Source: Sphingobacteriaceae bacterium
Lineage (GTDB): Bacteria > Bacteroidota > Bacteroidia > Sphingobacteriales > Sphingobacteriaceae
Length of the DNA stretch: 64,000 bases
Assembly (NCBI GenBank): GCA_024645045.1
Contig: JAHEGO010000001.1
Coordinates: 1-64,000, forward strand
Direction: 5' to 3'
Part shown: positions 17,080-28,183 of the stretch, piece by piece
Layout of the letters: each line of letters opens with the position of its first letter
How positions within the stretch are numbered: the stretch's first letter is position 1
The notes under the pieces: model-generated
Told to the model about the DNA's origin: nothing
Databases searched by the model: none
What the model saw: only the letters and a program-made list of their open reading frames with translations
Translations under genes and position numbers: made by a program

Positions 17080-19269
17080 ATGTTCAAATTTCAAAAATAT
17101 TTTCTATCCATTTTATTTTTCCCAGTTTCTTTATTTGCGCAAAATATTGCTGTGAAGTTTAGTGTTGATATGCACCATCAAAATATTTCGCCAAATGGTG
17201 TGCACGTTGCAGGAAATTTTCAAAATGAAGCTGGCTTTGTTTCTGATTGGGATCCGGCTGCAACATTATTAACAGATGCAAATGCAGATAGCATTTATGA
17301 AGTAACATTAAATTTCCCTGCTGGTTATTATGAATATAAATTTATCAATGGAAATAGTTGGACAGGAGCTGAGAATCCACCCGTGTATTGTAGTGTGGGC
17401 AATACTTACAACCGTTATCAAACTTTTACAGGAAATATAAATTTACCCGTAGTTCCATTTAACAAATGCAATGCGCCAGCAACAAATTATGATACCTATT
17501 GGTGGAACGATGCAATTTTCTATGAACTATTTGTGCGCAGTTTTTACGATAGCAATAACGATGGCATCGGAGATTTTAAAGGCATCATTCAAAAATTAAA
17601 TTATTTAAATGACGGCAATCCAAATACAAAATCTGATTTAGGAATTACAGCACTTTGGTTAATGCCAATGATGGCATCGCCGAGTTACCATGGTTACGAT
17701 GTGACAGATTATTATGCAACTGAACCCGATTATGGAACCATGGCTGATTTTGAAGAATTAATTGACAGTGCACACGCACATGGAATTAAAATTATCATAG
17801 ACTTTGTGATGAATCACACATCAAATCAACACCCATGGTTTACTCAATCGGCTAATAATGTCAATAATTACCGTAATTGGTATGTTTGGAGCCCAACCAA
17901 CCCGGCATTTTTAGGCCCTTGGGGACAAACCGTTTGGCATAATTACAACAACAGCTATTATTATGGGCTTTTCTATAATGGAATGCCCGATTTAAATTAT
18001 GATAACGCTGCCGTTAAAACAGAAATGTTTAAAGTAAGCGATTTTTGGCTAAACAAAGGTGTTGATGGTTTTAGGTTAGATGCGATAAAATATTTAGATG
18101 AAGATGGAACAATTCTTGAAAACACACCAGGAAATTTTTCATTGTTACAAGATTTTAATGCATCATATAAAACAACAAACCCAGATGCTTTTGCCATTGG
18201 CGAAGTTTGGTCCCCTACCGCTTCTATTGTTCCTTATGTAGAAAATAAAAGATTAGATGCTTGTTTTGAATTTGGATTGGCTGGCGCAATTTTAACATCT
18301 GTAAATAATAAAAATGCTGATGCATTAAAAAATCAAATTAAAGTAGTAGCACAAGCCTATCCAAGTTTACAATACGGAACTTTTTTAACCAACCACGATC
18401 AAGATAGGGTATATACACAACTTGCGAACGATACCAGTAAAATGAAATTAGCAGCAGCCCAATACTTAACACTACCAGGCGTTCCATTCATTTATTATGG
18501 CGAAGAAATTGGCATGATAGGATCAGGTGCAGATGAAAATAAACGCAAACCAATGCAGTGGACTGCTGGAACAAACGCAGGTTTTAGTACACATATTCCT
18601 TGGCAAACTTTAGGAGCTAACTACTCAACAAATAATATTCAAAACTTACAAGCAAATCCAAATTCTATTTGGAACCATTATCAAAAATTAATTCAAGCGA
18701 GAAAAGAAAACGAAACTTTAAGAAAGGGTTATGTATTATTATTTGAAAACAAGAAAAGTGTCAATTTAGCTTTTGCAAGAATTTACAATCAATCTGCAAC
18801 TATTAGCTTAACAAATTTTTCTAATGCAAATTCAATTGACACTTTTACGTTAGGTATTTCTACTTTAATACCTGGGACATACCATGCAAGTAATTTAATT
18901 ACAGGCGAAAATTTAGGCAATGTGACCATCAATAATAACGGTGGCATAAATGCATTAATCGTCAATGTAAAAGCAGCTAGCAACATGCTGATAAGCCTAA
19001 AAAGCGCTGTTTCTGTACCTTTTATTCAAAAAAACAGGGCAATTATCATGAGCCCTAATCCTGCACACGCAAAAGTTAATTTCAATTTAAGCAATGTAAA
19101 TGAGGAGTTTCTGGTAGAAATAATAGACATGAGCGGCCTAGTTTTATTTACTCAAAAAATAAACAGCAACAATAATAATGTCAATATTGAAGCGCTACCT
19201 AATGGAATTTACTTCGTTAAAATTAAAGACAAAAATAATATACAAATAGAAAGAATGCTGAAGCAATAA
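17080..19269 (+). CDS. Secreted alpha-amylase family glycosyl hydrolase (GH13) with N-terminal early-set/starch-binding-like domain and T9SS C-terminal sorting domain
   Basis: DFVMNHTSNQHPWF, GFRLDAIKYL, GEVWSP, LTNHDQDR motifs; C-term MSPNPAHAKVNFNL...GIYFVKIKD. Likely start MFKFQKYF at 17080; the track start at 17002 lies inside the tRNA. Confidence 0.94.
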   Translation: MFKFQKYFLSILFFPVSLFAQNIAVKFSVDMHHQNISPNGVHVAGNFQNEAGFVSDWDPAATLLTDANADSIYEVTLNFPAGYYEYKFINGNSWTGAENPPVYCSVGNTYNRYQTFTGNINLPVVPFNKCNAPATNYDTYWWNDAIFYELFVRSFYDSNNDGIGDFKGIIQKLNYLNDGNPNTKSDLGITALWLMPMMASPSYHGYDVTDYYATEPDYGTMADFEELIDSAHAHGIKIIIDFVMNHTSNQHPWFTQSANNVNNYRNWYVWSPTNPAFLGPWGQTVWHNYNNSYYYGLFYNGMPDLNYDNAAVKTEMFKVSDFWLNKGVDGFRLDAIKYLDEDGTILENTPGNFSLLQDFNASYKTTNPDAFAIGEVWSPTASIVPYVENKRLDACFEFGLAGAILTSVNNKNADALKNQIKVVAQAYPSLQYGTFLTNHDQDRVYTQLANDTSKMKLAAAQYLTLPGVPFIYYGEEIGMIGSGADENKRKPMQWTAGTNAGFSTHIPWQTLGANYSTNNIQNLQANPNSIWNHYQKLIQARKENETLRKGYVLLFENKKSVNLAFARIYNQSATISLTNFSNANSIDTFTLGISTLIPGTYHASNLITGENLGNVTINNNGGINALIVNVKAASNMLISLKSAVSVPFIQKNRAIIMSPNPAHAKVNFNLSNVNEEFLVEIIDMSGLVLFTQKINSNNNNVNIEALPNGIYFVKIKDKNNIQIERMLKQ

Positions 19270-19270
19270 A

Positions 19271-20170
19271 TTATAATTGTTGAAATAAAATTTCATTTTC
19301 TTTCACTTCAATTTTTGCGGGACAATTAAATTTCAATGCAAAATTGAATACCAAATGTCCTGCTGGGAAATTAAAATAAACTGGAAAATTATATGGCTTG
19401 CAAGCAGCTAAAATAATTTCTTCTACCGAACTTCCAAACGGAATTTCATGGTCTTTCATTGCCGTCATTCCTCCTATTAATAAGCCTTTCAAGCCTTTCA
19501 ATTTTCCAGCCCTATCCAAACTAATCATCATTCGATCGATGTGGTATAGGTATTCGTCGAGGTCTTCTAAGAATAAAATTTTACCATTGGTATCGATATC
19601 ACTATCGCTTCCTTGTAATGCGTAAATTAAAGATAAATTGCCGCCAACTAACAATCCTTCTGCATTACCAAATTTATTGAATTCGCTTTTTGAAAAATGT
19701 ATTTCATTTTTTTCACCCATTAAAGCTCTACGCATTGAATGTAAAGTTTCATGATCTATTTCGGAAGGGAAAAGCGAAGGCATAGATGAATGAATACTAG
19801 CAACTCCCATCGCAGATAAATGAGAATGTAAAACGGTAACATCAGAAAACCCACATATCCACTTAGGATTTTTTAAAAAATGATCCCATTGAATCTGGTC
19901 TATAATTTGCATGGTTCCATAACCACCTCGAGCACATAATATGGCATCAATTCGATCATCGTCTAAGAATTCTTGAAAATTAGCGAGTCTTTGCTCGGCT
20001 GTACCAGCAAATTGATGGTGTTCGAGCCCAATCGAACTCCCTAATACCACGTTTAACCCCCAACTTTCAATCAAATTGATGGTAAATTGCAGTGCTTCTG
20101 CATTTATTTTGCGGGCGGTACTTAAAATACCAATTGTATCGCCTTTTTTAAGGTTTCTTGGAATGTGCAT
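19271..20170 (-). CDS. ldcA: LD-carboxypeptidase (S66 family)
   Basis: ILCARGGYGTMQIIDQIQWD, GFSDVTVLHSHLSAMG, FLEDLDEYLYHIDRMM. Confidence 0.93.
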   Translation of the reverse strand: MHIPRNLKKGDTIGILSTARKINAEALQFTINLIESWGLNVVLGSSIGLEHHQFAGTAEQRLANFQEFLDDDRIDAILCARGGYGTMQIIDQIQWDHFLKNPKWICGFSDVTVLHSHLSAMGVASIHSSMPSLFPSEIDHETLHSMRRALMGEKNEIHFSKSEFNKFGNAEGLLVGGNLSLIYALQGSDSDIDTNGKILFLEDLDEYLYHIDRMMISLDRAGKLKGLKGLLIGGMTAMKDHEIPFGSSVEEIILAACKPYNFPVYFNFPAGHLVFNFALKFNCPAKIEVKENEILFQQL

Positions 20171-20218
20171 TGCGTTTAAAGCATTATCTTTGCCAAATTA
20201 TATATTAATCCCTCAGTT

Positions 20219-22252
20219 TTGGAAGATCAATTTAAAAGAACCACCGTTACCGCTGCATTACCATATGCAAATGGTCCGGTACATATAGGCCATTTGGCAG
20301 GTTGTTATTTGCCTGCTGATATTTACGTGCGTTACCTTCGTTCTAAAGGTAAAGATGTGAAATTTATTTGTGGTTCCGATGAGCATGGTGCTGCAATTTC
20401 CATCAGAGCAAAAAAAGAAGGAATTACTTCACAACAAGTAATTGATAAATACCATCAAATGATGGGTGATGCATTTAAAGAATTCGGAATTTCATTTGAT
20501 ATTTATGCAAGAACATCTTCGCCTACTCATCATGAAACTGCATCCGAATTTTTCACTAACCTGTACAATAAAAATATTTTCACAGAAGAAGTTACGGAGC
20601 AATATTATGACGAAGAAGCGAAACAATTTTTAGCCGATCGATACATTGTAGGAACATGTCCTAATTGTAATAATGAAAACGCTTACGGCGATCAGTGTGA
20701 AAGTTGTGGCAGCACATTAAATGCTACAGACCTTATCAATCCTCATTCTACTTTATCTGGCGCTGTACCGGTAATTAAGTCTACCAAAAACTGGTTCTTG
20801 CCTTTAGATAAAATGCAAGGCGATATAGAAAAATATATCAATGCTCACAAAGACTGGAAAGCCAATGTATTTGGGCAATGCAAGTCGTGGTTAAACCAAG
20901 GTTTGCAACCCCGCGCAATGACTAGAGATTTAGACTGGGGCGTTAAAGTGCCGTTAAAAGATGCAAAAGGAAAAGTTTTGTATGTATGGTTTGATGCACC
21001 GATCGGTTATATTTCTGCTACAAAAGAATTAACGCCAGACTGGGAAAAATATTGGAAAAGCAAAGACACCAAATTAGTTCACTTTATTGGCAAAGACAAT
21101 ATTGTTTTTCATTGCATTATTTTCCCTGCTATATTAATGGCACACGGCGATTATATTTTACCAGAAAATGTTCCTGCAAATGAATTCTTAAACCTTGAAG
21201 GAGATAAAATTTCTACTTCAAGAAATTGGGCTGTTTGGTTACATGAATACCTTCAAGAATTTTCGGGAAAGCAAGATGTTTTAAGATATGTATTATGTGC
21301 AAATGCACCCGAAACCAAAGACAACGATTTTACCTGGAAAGATTTTCAGGCTAGAAACAACAATGAACTAGTTGCCATATTTGGTAATTTCATCAATAGG
21401 GTAATGGTGTTAAGCCATAAGTATTTTGATGGAAAAGCCGGTGAAATTAAAGATGCTAGCGCCTATGATACAGAAGTATTAGCCGAACTGGCAACATATC
21501 CAGACAAAATTGCCAGATCAATTGAGCAATATAGATTCAGAGAGGCATTGGGTGAATTAATGAACTTAGCTCGTTTAGGAAATAAATATTTAGCAGATAC
21601 GGAACCTTGGAAAATAATTAAAGAGGAGCCTAAAAGAGTAGAAAATATTTTAGCAATTAGTTTGCAAATTGCAGCTAACCTAGCCATTCTATCGGAACCA
21701 TTTTTACCTTTTACTTCCAAAAGTTTATTTGAGCAATTAAATTTAAGCGCAAGCAATTGGAATGCTGCAGGTGCAGCAAACATAATTAATGCAGGCCATC
21801 AACTTGGCGATCCATCTTTATTATTTGCTAAAATTGAAGACGAGCTAATGGATGCACAACTTGCAAAACTTGCAGCATCAAAAAAAACAAACGAACAAGC
21901 AACCCATCAAATGGAAGCACAAAAACCACTCATCACTTTTGAAGATTTTAGCAAAAACGACATTCGTGTAGGCACCATTATTGCAGCTGAACGTGTTCCT
22001 AAAACTAAAAATTTGTTAAAGATGACCATCGACACGGGTATCGACCAAAGAACCGTTGTGTCTGGCATTGCGGCTTTTTATGAACCTGAAAATATCATTG
22101 GCCAACAAGTTTCTATTTTAGTAAACTTAGCGCCTAGAGCAATAAAGGGTATTAATTCAGAAGGAATGATTTTGATGGCAGAAAATGCTGATGGATCTTT
22201 AGCGTTTGTGGCACCTACTCAAACAATTTCAAATGGCGGAAGCGTCAAATAA
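20219..22252 (+). CDS. metG: Methionyl-tRNA synthetase with C-terminal tRNA-binding domain (TTG start)
   Basis: [27 protein letters not shown]-term [29 protein letters not shown]. Confidence 0.97.
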   Translation: MEDQFKRTTVTAALPYANGPVHIGHLAGCYLPADIYVRYLRSKGKDVKFICGSDEHGAAISIRAKKEGITSQQVIDKYHQMMGDAFKEFGISFDIYARTSSPTHHETASEFFTNLYNKNIFTEEVTEQYYDEEAKQFLADRYIVGTCPNCNNENAYGDQCESCGSTLNATDLINPHSTLSGAVPVIKSTKNWFLPLDKMQGDIEKYINAHKDWKANVFGQCKSWLNQGLQPRAMTRDLDWGVKVPLKDAKGKVLYVWFDAPIGYISATKELTPDWEKYWKSKDTKLVHFIGKDNIVFHCIIFPAILMAHGDYILPENVPANEFLNLEGDKISTSRNWAVWLHEYLQEFSGKQDVLRYVLCANAPETKDNDFTWKDFQARNNNELVAIFGNFINRVMVLSHKYFDGKAGEIKDASAYDTEVLAELATYPDKIARSIEQYRFREALGELMNLARLGNKYLADTEPWKIIKEEPKRVENILAISLQIAANLAILSEPFLPFTSKSLFEQLNLSASNWNAAGAANIINAGHQLGDPSLLFAKIEDELMDAQLAKLAASKKTNEQATHQMEAQKPLITFEDFSKNDIRVGTIIAAERVPKTKNLLKMTIDTGIDQRTVVSGIAAFYEPENIIGQQVSILVNLAPRAIKGINSEGMILMAENADGSLAFVAPTQTISNGGSVK

Positions 22253-22274
22253 ATTTTATTTTTAAAAATCTTAC

Positions 22275-23456
22275 ATGAGCATTTCATTTGAAATCAAAAG
22301 CAAAATAATTATTACCTGTCCGAAATTTATTGCGCCTTATTTAGGTCAAGAGGTTACAGATTTAGGTTATACAATTACAGAACAATGGGCTACTGGTGTT
22401 GCAATTGAAGGCACACTAAACGATTGTATTAAATTAAACTTTTACATCCGTACGGGCAACCAAGTGCTTTGGTTGATCAAAGATTTTGAAGCCGTAAATG
22501 CTGATTTAATGTATAAAGAAGCATTAAATATTGAATGGGAAAACATCATTAAAAAAGATGGTTATTTATGCATTACTTCTAATGTTGAAAATGATACCAT
22601 TGACAATAATTTATTTGCAAACGTTAAATTGAAAGATGCGATTGTTGATCGCATGAAAGAAAAATTTGGCATCCGACCTGATAGCGGGCCAGAAAGAAAT
22701 AAATTGGTGATTCATTTATTTTGGAGAGAAAACAGGGTGTCAGTTTTCATCGATACTTCAGGAGAAACTTTATCGAAACACAATTACAGAAAATTACCTG
22801 GTTCTGCTCCAATGCAAGAAAGCCTTGCGGCAGCAACTATTATAGCTAGTGGTTGGGATAGAAAATCTGATTTTGTAAATCCAATGTGTGGTAGCGGAAC
22901 ATTAGCCATCGAAGCAGCATTAATGGCATTGAATAAATACCCGGGTTTGTTAAGGGCCTATTACAGCTTCATGCACATTGAAGGATATAACGATGAATAT
23001 TATCAAAGTGTTAGAGCAGAAGGAAGAGCAGTTGCATTGAAAAGCACGCCAGCAAAAATTATTGCTACAGATATTAATCCGAATGCAATTAACGCAACAC
23101 GAATGAATGCGCAAACCGCAGGTGTGGACCACATTATTGACTTTGAAGTTTGTGATTTTAGAGATACAAAAGTACCTACAGACAATCCAGGTGTAGTCAT
23201 GTTTAACCCTGAATATGGCGAAAGACTTGGTGAATACGAAGAATTAGAAATTATTTACAAAGCCATTGGCGATTTCTTGAAAAAAAATTGCCAAGGGTAT
23301 AAAGGTTTTATTTTTACAGCAAGCCCAAACTTAGCAAAAAAGGTAGGTTTGAAGGCTTCCACTAAAACAGAATTTTTCAATAGTAAATTAGAATGCAGAT
23401 TGCTCTCTTACGAATTATACGGAGGAAGTAAACGCGAACCCAAAATAATGTCTTAA
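22275..23456 (+). CDS. THUMP-domain class I SAM-dependent RNA methyltransferase (RlmL N-terminal-like)
   Basis: NPMCGSGTLAIEAALMA, DTSGETLSKHNYRKLPGSAPMQESLAAATI, MFNPEYGERLG. Confidence 0.93.
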   Translation: MSISFEIKSKIIITCPKFIAPYLGQEVTDLGYTITEQWATGVAIEGTLNDCIKLNFYIRTGNQVLWLIKDFEAVNADLMYKEALNIEWENIIKKDGYLCITSNVENDTIDNNLFANVKLKDAIVDRMKEKFGIRPDSGPERNKLVIHLFWRENRVSVFIDTSGETLSKHNYRKLPGSAPMQESLAAATIIASGWDRKSDFVNPMCGSGTLAIEAALMALNKYPGLLRAYYSFMHIEGYNDEYYQSVRAEGRAVALKSTPAKIIATDINPNAINATRMNAQTAGVDHIIDFEVCDFRDTKVPTDNPGVVMFNPEYGERLGEYEELEIIYKAIGDFLKKNCQGYKGFIFTASPNLAKKVGLKASTKTEFFNSKLECRLLSYELYGGSKREPKIMS

Positions 23457-23470
23457 CTAAAACTTATACC

Positions 23471-26026
23471 ATGTTAAAAAGAAGTATAATCGTTGCGATT
23501 ACTTTCTCAAGTGTTTTATTTTTTAATAACGCTATTGCACAGAAAAATAAAAACGCAGTAATTGCTCCAACTACTGAAGCGCCAAAAAAAGACGCCAAAA
23601 AAACAATTAAAGAAACAGTAAAACCAACTAAACTAATAGATGGTTTATTCGCCATGTATCAAGATACAGCTATTGGAACTGTTTTTATGAAAATTAAAAA
23701 AGAGCAATTAAACAAAGAGTACATTTATTTTAATTACGCTGAAAATGGTGTGGTTGCTGCAGGTGCATTTAAAGGCTCTTTCAGAGACAACGAAATTTTC
23801 TCTATCAGAAAATATTTTGACCGCATAGAATTCATTAAAGAAAATACTAATTATTATTTCGACCCAGCAAATCCAATTTCAAAATCTTCAGATGCAAACA
23901 TCAACAAACCAATATTAGCATCTTTAAAAATTGTCGCAGAAGAAGGCGAAAATTATTTAGTTAAAGCAGACGAATTATTTCTTTCAGAAAATTTGTCTCA
24001 GATAAAACCATCACCAAATCCAAATGCTAAACCGGGCGCTAGTTTTTCACTTGGAACATTAAGTAAAGAAAAAACCAAATTTGCAAGCATCAGAAATTAT
24101 CCAAAAAACACCGATGTTATTGTAGAGTATGTATACGACAACCCATCGCCAATGAACGGTGGCGGTCCAGACGTTACAGATGCTAGGTCTGTGACCGTAA
24201 AAATTCAACATTCTATAATTGAATCTCCAAAAAACAACTTCAAACCAAGATTCGACGATCCACGCATTGGATATTTTATGCAACAAGTAGAAGACATGAC
24301 TACTCAAAAAGCTACGCCTTATAGAGATGTTATTAATAGATGGAATTTAGAGAAAAAAGACCCTTCTGCTGCATTGTCTGAACCAGTTGAGCCTATTACT
24401 TGGTGGATTGAAAATACTACTCCAGAAGAATTTAGACCAACTATTAAAGAAGCAATTTTATCTTGGAATCAAGCTTTTGAAAAAGCAGGTTTTAAAAATG
24501 CGATTCGTTGCGAAGTACAACCAGATACTGCAACATGGGACGCAGGTGACATTAGATACAATGTATTACGTTGGACTTCTTCACCGTTTCCTCCATTTGG
24601 CGGTTATGGTCCTAGTTTTGTAAACCCTAGAACAGGCCAAATCATTGGAGCAGACATTATGTTAGAGTATGTATTTTTTACCAATAGATTGAAACAAGAA
24701 AAATTATTTGATGCTACTTCAATAGCATCTGAAGAAAATAATTTTAACAAAAATAATTTCTGCGATATTGGAAATTATTTTAGTCAAGCAACCCAATTTG
24801 GCAATGCAGCATTAATGGCTTATAGTGCAAGTGATGTTGAAAAAAGCAATTACATTAAACAGTCTTTATATTATTTAGTATTGCACGAAGTGGGCCATAC
24901 TTTTGGTTTGAACCACAACATGAAAGCCAGTCAATTACACAATACAATAAACATCAATAACAAAGAATTAACTAAGCAAATTGGATTAACTGGATCGGTA
25001 ATGGATTATCCGGCTGCTAATATTGCGCTAGACAGAACTAAGCAGGGGCAGTACTTTACAACCAAACCAGGTCCATACGATTTATGGGCAATAGAATTCG
25101 GTTATAGTCAATCTTTAAGTAACGAAAAAGAAGAAGCAGATAGGTTATTAAAAATTGCAAGTAGATCTAATGACCCTCAATTAAGTTTCGGAAACGATGC
25201 CGATGACATGCGTGCACCTGGAAAAGGAATTGACCCAAGAGTAATGATCAACGATTTAACGAGTGATGCTATTTCTTATTCGATAGATAGAATGAAGTTA
25301 TCAAATAACTTAATGAAGAAATTAAAATCAAAATATATCAAAGAAGGTCAATCATACCATGAAATGCGCAATGCATACTTAGTTGCTGCAGGAGAATACA
25401 ATACAGCTGCTGGTGTTATTTCAAGATACATTGGTGGCGTTTACATTGATAGAAGTTTCCCAGAGCAAAAAAGTACTGCAAAGCCTATTGCTGCTGTAAG
25501 CTACGCCGATCAAAAGAGAGCAATGAAAGCATTGTCAGAATATGTATTTGCGCCTAAAGCCTTCGATTTGCCGGCAGATCTTTACCAATATTTACAGTAC
25601 CAAAGAAGAGGTTTTAACGGTGGGAATGAAGATCCAAAAATTCATGAAAGGGTATTAAATATTCAGAAAGGAATTTTTGCACACATTTTGAGTGCAAATG
25701 TTTTGAAGCGAATTTCTGATGGAAGCTTATACGGAAATCAATATTCGGTTTCTGAAATGATGAATGATTTAACAAATGCAATTTTTAACGCTGATGCACA
25801 AACTAACGTGAATGGCTTTAGACAAAACGTACAATTAGCATACGTCGATAATTTATTAGAAATTGTAAACGGAGCAAATTTTGATTACCGTTCTCAATCA
25901 AATGCATTGGCTAATTTGCGAAAGATAAAATCTATTTCTACTACAGCTGCAGCCTTAGGAGATGCAGATACAAAGGCACATAGAGCGAATATTATTTATA
26001 CAATCAACAAAGGGTTAGAAAAATAA
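23471..26026 (+). CDS. Zinc-dependent metalloprotease (metzincin; DUF5117/DUF5118-type)
   Basis: LHEVGHTFGLNHN zinc motif followed by SVMDYP Met-turn; 851 aa. Confidence 0.92.
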   Translation: MLKRSIIVAITFSSVLFFNNAIAQKNKNAVIAPTTEAPKKDAKKTIKETVKPTKLIDGLFAMYQDTAIGTVFMKIKKEQLNKEYIYFNYAENGVVAAGAFKGSFRDNEIFSIRKYFDRIEFIKENTNYYFDPANPISKSSDANINKPILASLKIVAEEGENYLVKADELFLSENLSQIKPSPNPNAKPGASFSLGTLSKEKTKFASIRNYPKNTDVIVEYVYDNPSPMNGGGPDVTDARSVTVKIQHSIIESPKNNFKPRFDDPRIGYFMQQVEDMTTQKATPYRDVINRWNLEKKDPSAALSEPVEPITWWIENTTPEEFRPTIKEAILSWNQAFEKAGFKNAIRCEVQPDTATWDAGDIRYNVLRWTSSPFPPFGGYGPSFVNPRTGQIIGADIMLEYVFFTNRLKQEKLFDATSIASEENNFNKNNFCDIGNYFSQATQFGNAALMAYSASDVEKSNYIKQSLYYLVLHEVGHTFGLNHNMKASQLHNTININNKELTKQIGLTGSVMDYPAANIALDRTKQGQYFTTKPGPYDLWAIEFGYSQSLSNEKEEADRLLKIASRSNDPQLSFGNDADDMRAPGKGIDPRVMINDLTSDAISYSIDRMKLSNNLMKKLKSKYIKEGQSYHEMRNAYLVAAGEYNTAAGVISRYIGGVYIDRSFPEQKSTAKPIAAVSYADQKRAMKALSEYVFAPKAFDLPADLYQYLQYQRRGFNGGNEDPKIHERVLNIQKGIFAHILSANVLKRISDGSLYGNQYSVSEMMNDLTNAIFNADAQTNVNGFRQNVQLAYVDNLLEIVNGANFDYRSQSNALANLRKIKSISTTAAALGDADTKAHRANIIYTINKGLEK

Positions 26027-26040
26027 AATAGCTCATTCAT

Positions 26041-26077
26041 AAAAAAAGGCCTTGCAATGCGCAAGGCCTTTTTTTAT
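26041..26077. terminator. Bidirectional intrinsic terminator
   Basis: aaaaaaaggccttgc aatgc gcaaggccttttttt. Confidence 0.85.
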
Positions 26078-27087
26078 TTTTGAATGAGCCCAAGCCCAGG
26101 TTTGTTTTCTAATATTAATTTTCCATCTACTAATTTTGGAGTTTGAAAAGGATTGTTCTTCACCATCCACGGACTATCTAAATCGCAATAGTCTACCTGT
26201 GGTGCTAATGCAGCAGCTGCATAAATTCCGCAAGAAGTTTCACTCATGCAGCCTATCATAATTTTTAAATTTAGGCTACGGGCTTTAGCAATCATTTTTT
26301 GTGCTTCAACAATTCCTGTAGATTTCATCAGCTTGATGTTGATGCCATGAAATGCTTGTGAAATATTGTCTATGTCGTACAAACGCCTGCAAGATTCATC
26401 TGCAAACAATGGCAATGGCGATTTTTCTTTCAACCAACACATGTCTTCTATTTGATTGATTTCTAATGGCTGTTCAATGATACTTACGTTTTTGGTGGCT
26501 AACCACTCTATCATTGATAAAGCATATTCTTTATTACCCCAGCCTCTATTTGCATCTACATAAATTGGCTTATCGCTGATACTTCGAATGGTTTCAATAA
26601 TTTCTTTATCCTGTTGCGATCCCAACTTCACCTTTACAAAATGGAAAGGTTTTGCATCTTCCATTTTCTTTGCAATTATTTCCGGGTGGTCAATTCCTAT
26701 TGTAAAAGAAGTGAAAGGCATTTTGCTAGGGTCTGAACCAAGTAATTCGTAACATGGTATGCCATTTATTTTTCCAATCAAATCGTGTAAAGCTATATCT
26801 ATGGCTGCTTTTGCAGCATTGTTACCAGGAGCTAAACCATCAATGTATTCAATAATTGATAAATATTGTGAGGGTTCGAAATTTTTTAAATTCACTTTCG
26901 TAAAGAATTCGTTTGCGCTTTCAAATGTTTCTCCCAAGTACGGTGGCATAGACGCTTCACCATAACCAATATGTGTTTCATAACTCAATTTAACTAAGAC
27001 AACAGGCGTATAGTTTCTAGAAAAATTCGAAATCCTAAAGGGATAATTTAACTCAAGTTTTAATTCCTCCTTGCTAAATTCTATCAT
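26074..27087 (-). CDS. Dipeptide epimerase (L-Ala-D/L-Glu epimerase-like, enolase superfamily)
   Basis: FVKVKLG, YVDANRGW, FADESC and MIGCMSETSCG motifs. Confidence 0.9.
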   Translation of the reverse strand: MIEFSKEELKLELNYPFRISNFSRNYTPVVLVKLSYETHIGYGEASMPPYLGETFESANEFFTKVNLKNFEPSQYLSIIEYIDGLAPGNNAAKAAIDIALHDLIGKINGIPCYELLGSDPSKMPFTSFTIGIDHPEIIAKKMEDAKPFHFVKVKLGSQQDKEIIETIRSISDKPIYVDANRGWGNKEYALSMIEWLATKNVSIIEQPLEINQIEDMCWLKEKSPLPLFADESCRRLYDIDNISQAFHGINIKLMKSTGIVEAQKMIAKARSLNLKIMIGCMSETSCGIYAAAALAPQVDYCDLDSPWMVKNNPFQTPKLVDGKLILENKPGLGLIQK

Positions 27088-27125
27088 GGCTTTTGTATTA
27101 TATCAGTACAATTCAAATCATTTAT

Positions 27126-27133
27126 TACTTTTG
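27126..27133 (+). promoter_or_regulatory. Putative Bacteroidota -7 element TACTTTTG
   Basis: Match to TAnnTTTG, 13 nt upstream of ATG at 27146. Confidence 0.4.
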
Positions 27134-27145
27134 TAAATATAGATT

Positions 27146-28084
27146 ATGCAACAGACATTATACAATCCATTTATTAATTTTGAGTTTAGGCCAAACACTT
27201 GTTTCTTAACAGGTGAAAAATTAGCCACAGACGCAACTCCGCTTAACATTTTCCCTGATTGGATCATGAATGAATTTGAGCTAAAGGATCAACCTTTTAA
27301 GCTCTTAGACGAAACCTATACCACTTACGGGAAATTAACACTGCCTTGTAGCGAAAATGCATATAAACGCATTCTACTTTTGCAAACAGAAGTTAAATTG
27401 GCATTTCAAAACGGTCCAGATGCATTGGCTAATTTAACTGAATGGAAATTATTTTTTTGGTCTGGTTTAATTGCATACGGTTTAATTTATAAAGAAATAA
27501 AACACGGATTAATCAATCAACAAAGAGGAGAAATATTTGATTTATCTCCTGCCTTAATTGAAAAGTTCAAAAACCTTTTATTTTTTTTACAAGGCATTGT
27601 TTATGAAATGGATAAATCAGAAGCAAAACCGTTTTCGCTTTTTACATTTAATGTTGAAAATGACGAAACCCTTGCTCCATTTGAGCATCGTAACGAAATA
27701 AACACAATGACATTGATGTTGCGAATTAAAAACACCGCCATTTTAATTTGTCTTCAAGACAATGGTGCAAATGAAATTTACCATCAAGCGTTAGTTGAAA
27801 AAATAAATAAACAGGCAATTTCCGCAAAACAATTTCAAGAGATTAACGCAAAAGTATTTTATTCAAACTACTTGTTTAATCAAATTATGCAATATGATTT
27901 TGTTATACACCAAAACAAAATTTACATCAGTAGCCTTAATGGATTTTTTGCTAAACCTCCTTTTGATGAATGGATTAATAAAACTTATGCCCAGGTATTG
28001 GAAGCGTTTTGGAAACCTTGGAATGTATCTTTAATGGATATCTTAAAAGATCCAACTTGTCCAGTTTCGGCTTTTGAAGCTTAA
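27146..28084 (+). CDS. Conserved hypothetical protein, 312 aa
   Basis: Begins NPFINFEFRPNTCFLTGEKLATDATPLNIFPDWIM; no confident family. Confidence 0.75.
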   Translation: MQQTLYNPFINFEFRPNTCFLTGEKLATDATPLNIFPDWIMNEFELKDQPFKLLDETYTTYGKLTLPCSENAYKRILLLQTEVKLAFQNGPDALANLTEWKLFFWSGLIAYGLIYKEIKHGLINQQRGEIFDLSPALIEKFKNLLFFLQGIVYEMDKSEAKPFSLFTFNVENDETLAPFEHRNEINTMTLMLRIKNTAILICLQDNGANEIYHQALVEKINKQAISAKQFQEINAKVFYSNYLFNQIMQYDFVIHQNKIYISSLNGFFAKPPFDEWINKTYAQVLEAFWKPWNVSLMDILKDPTCPVSAFEA

Positions 28085-28183
28085 AAAGCAGTATTTTTTG
28101 TCAAAAACCACCTAAAAAACAAGAAAAGCGACGCTACTTTCGCATTTTTATTAACTTGCAGCAGAATATAATATCAATAATTT

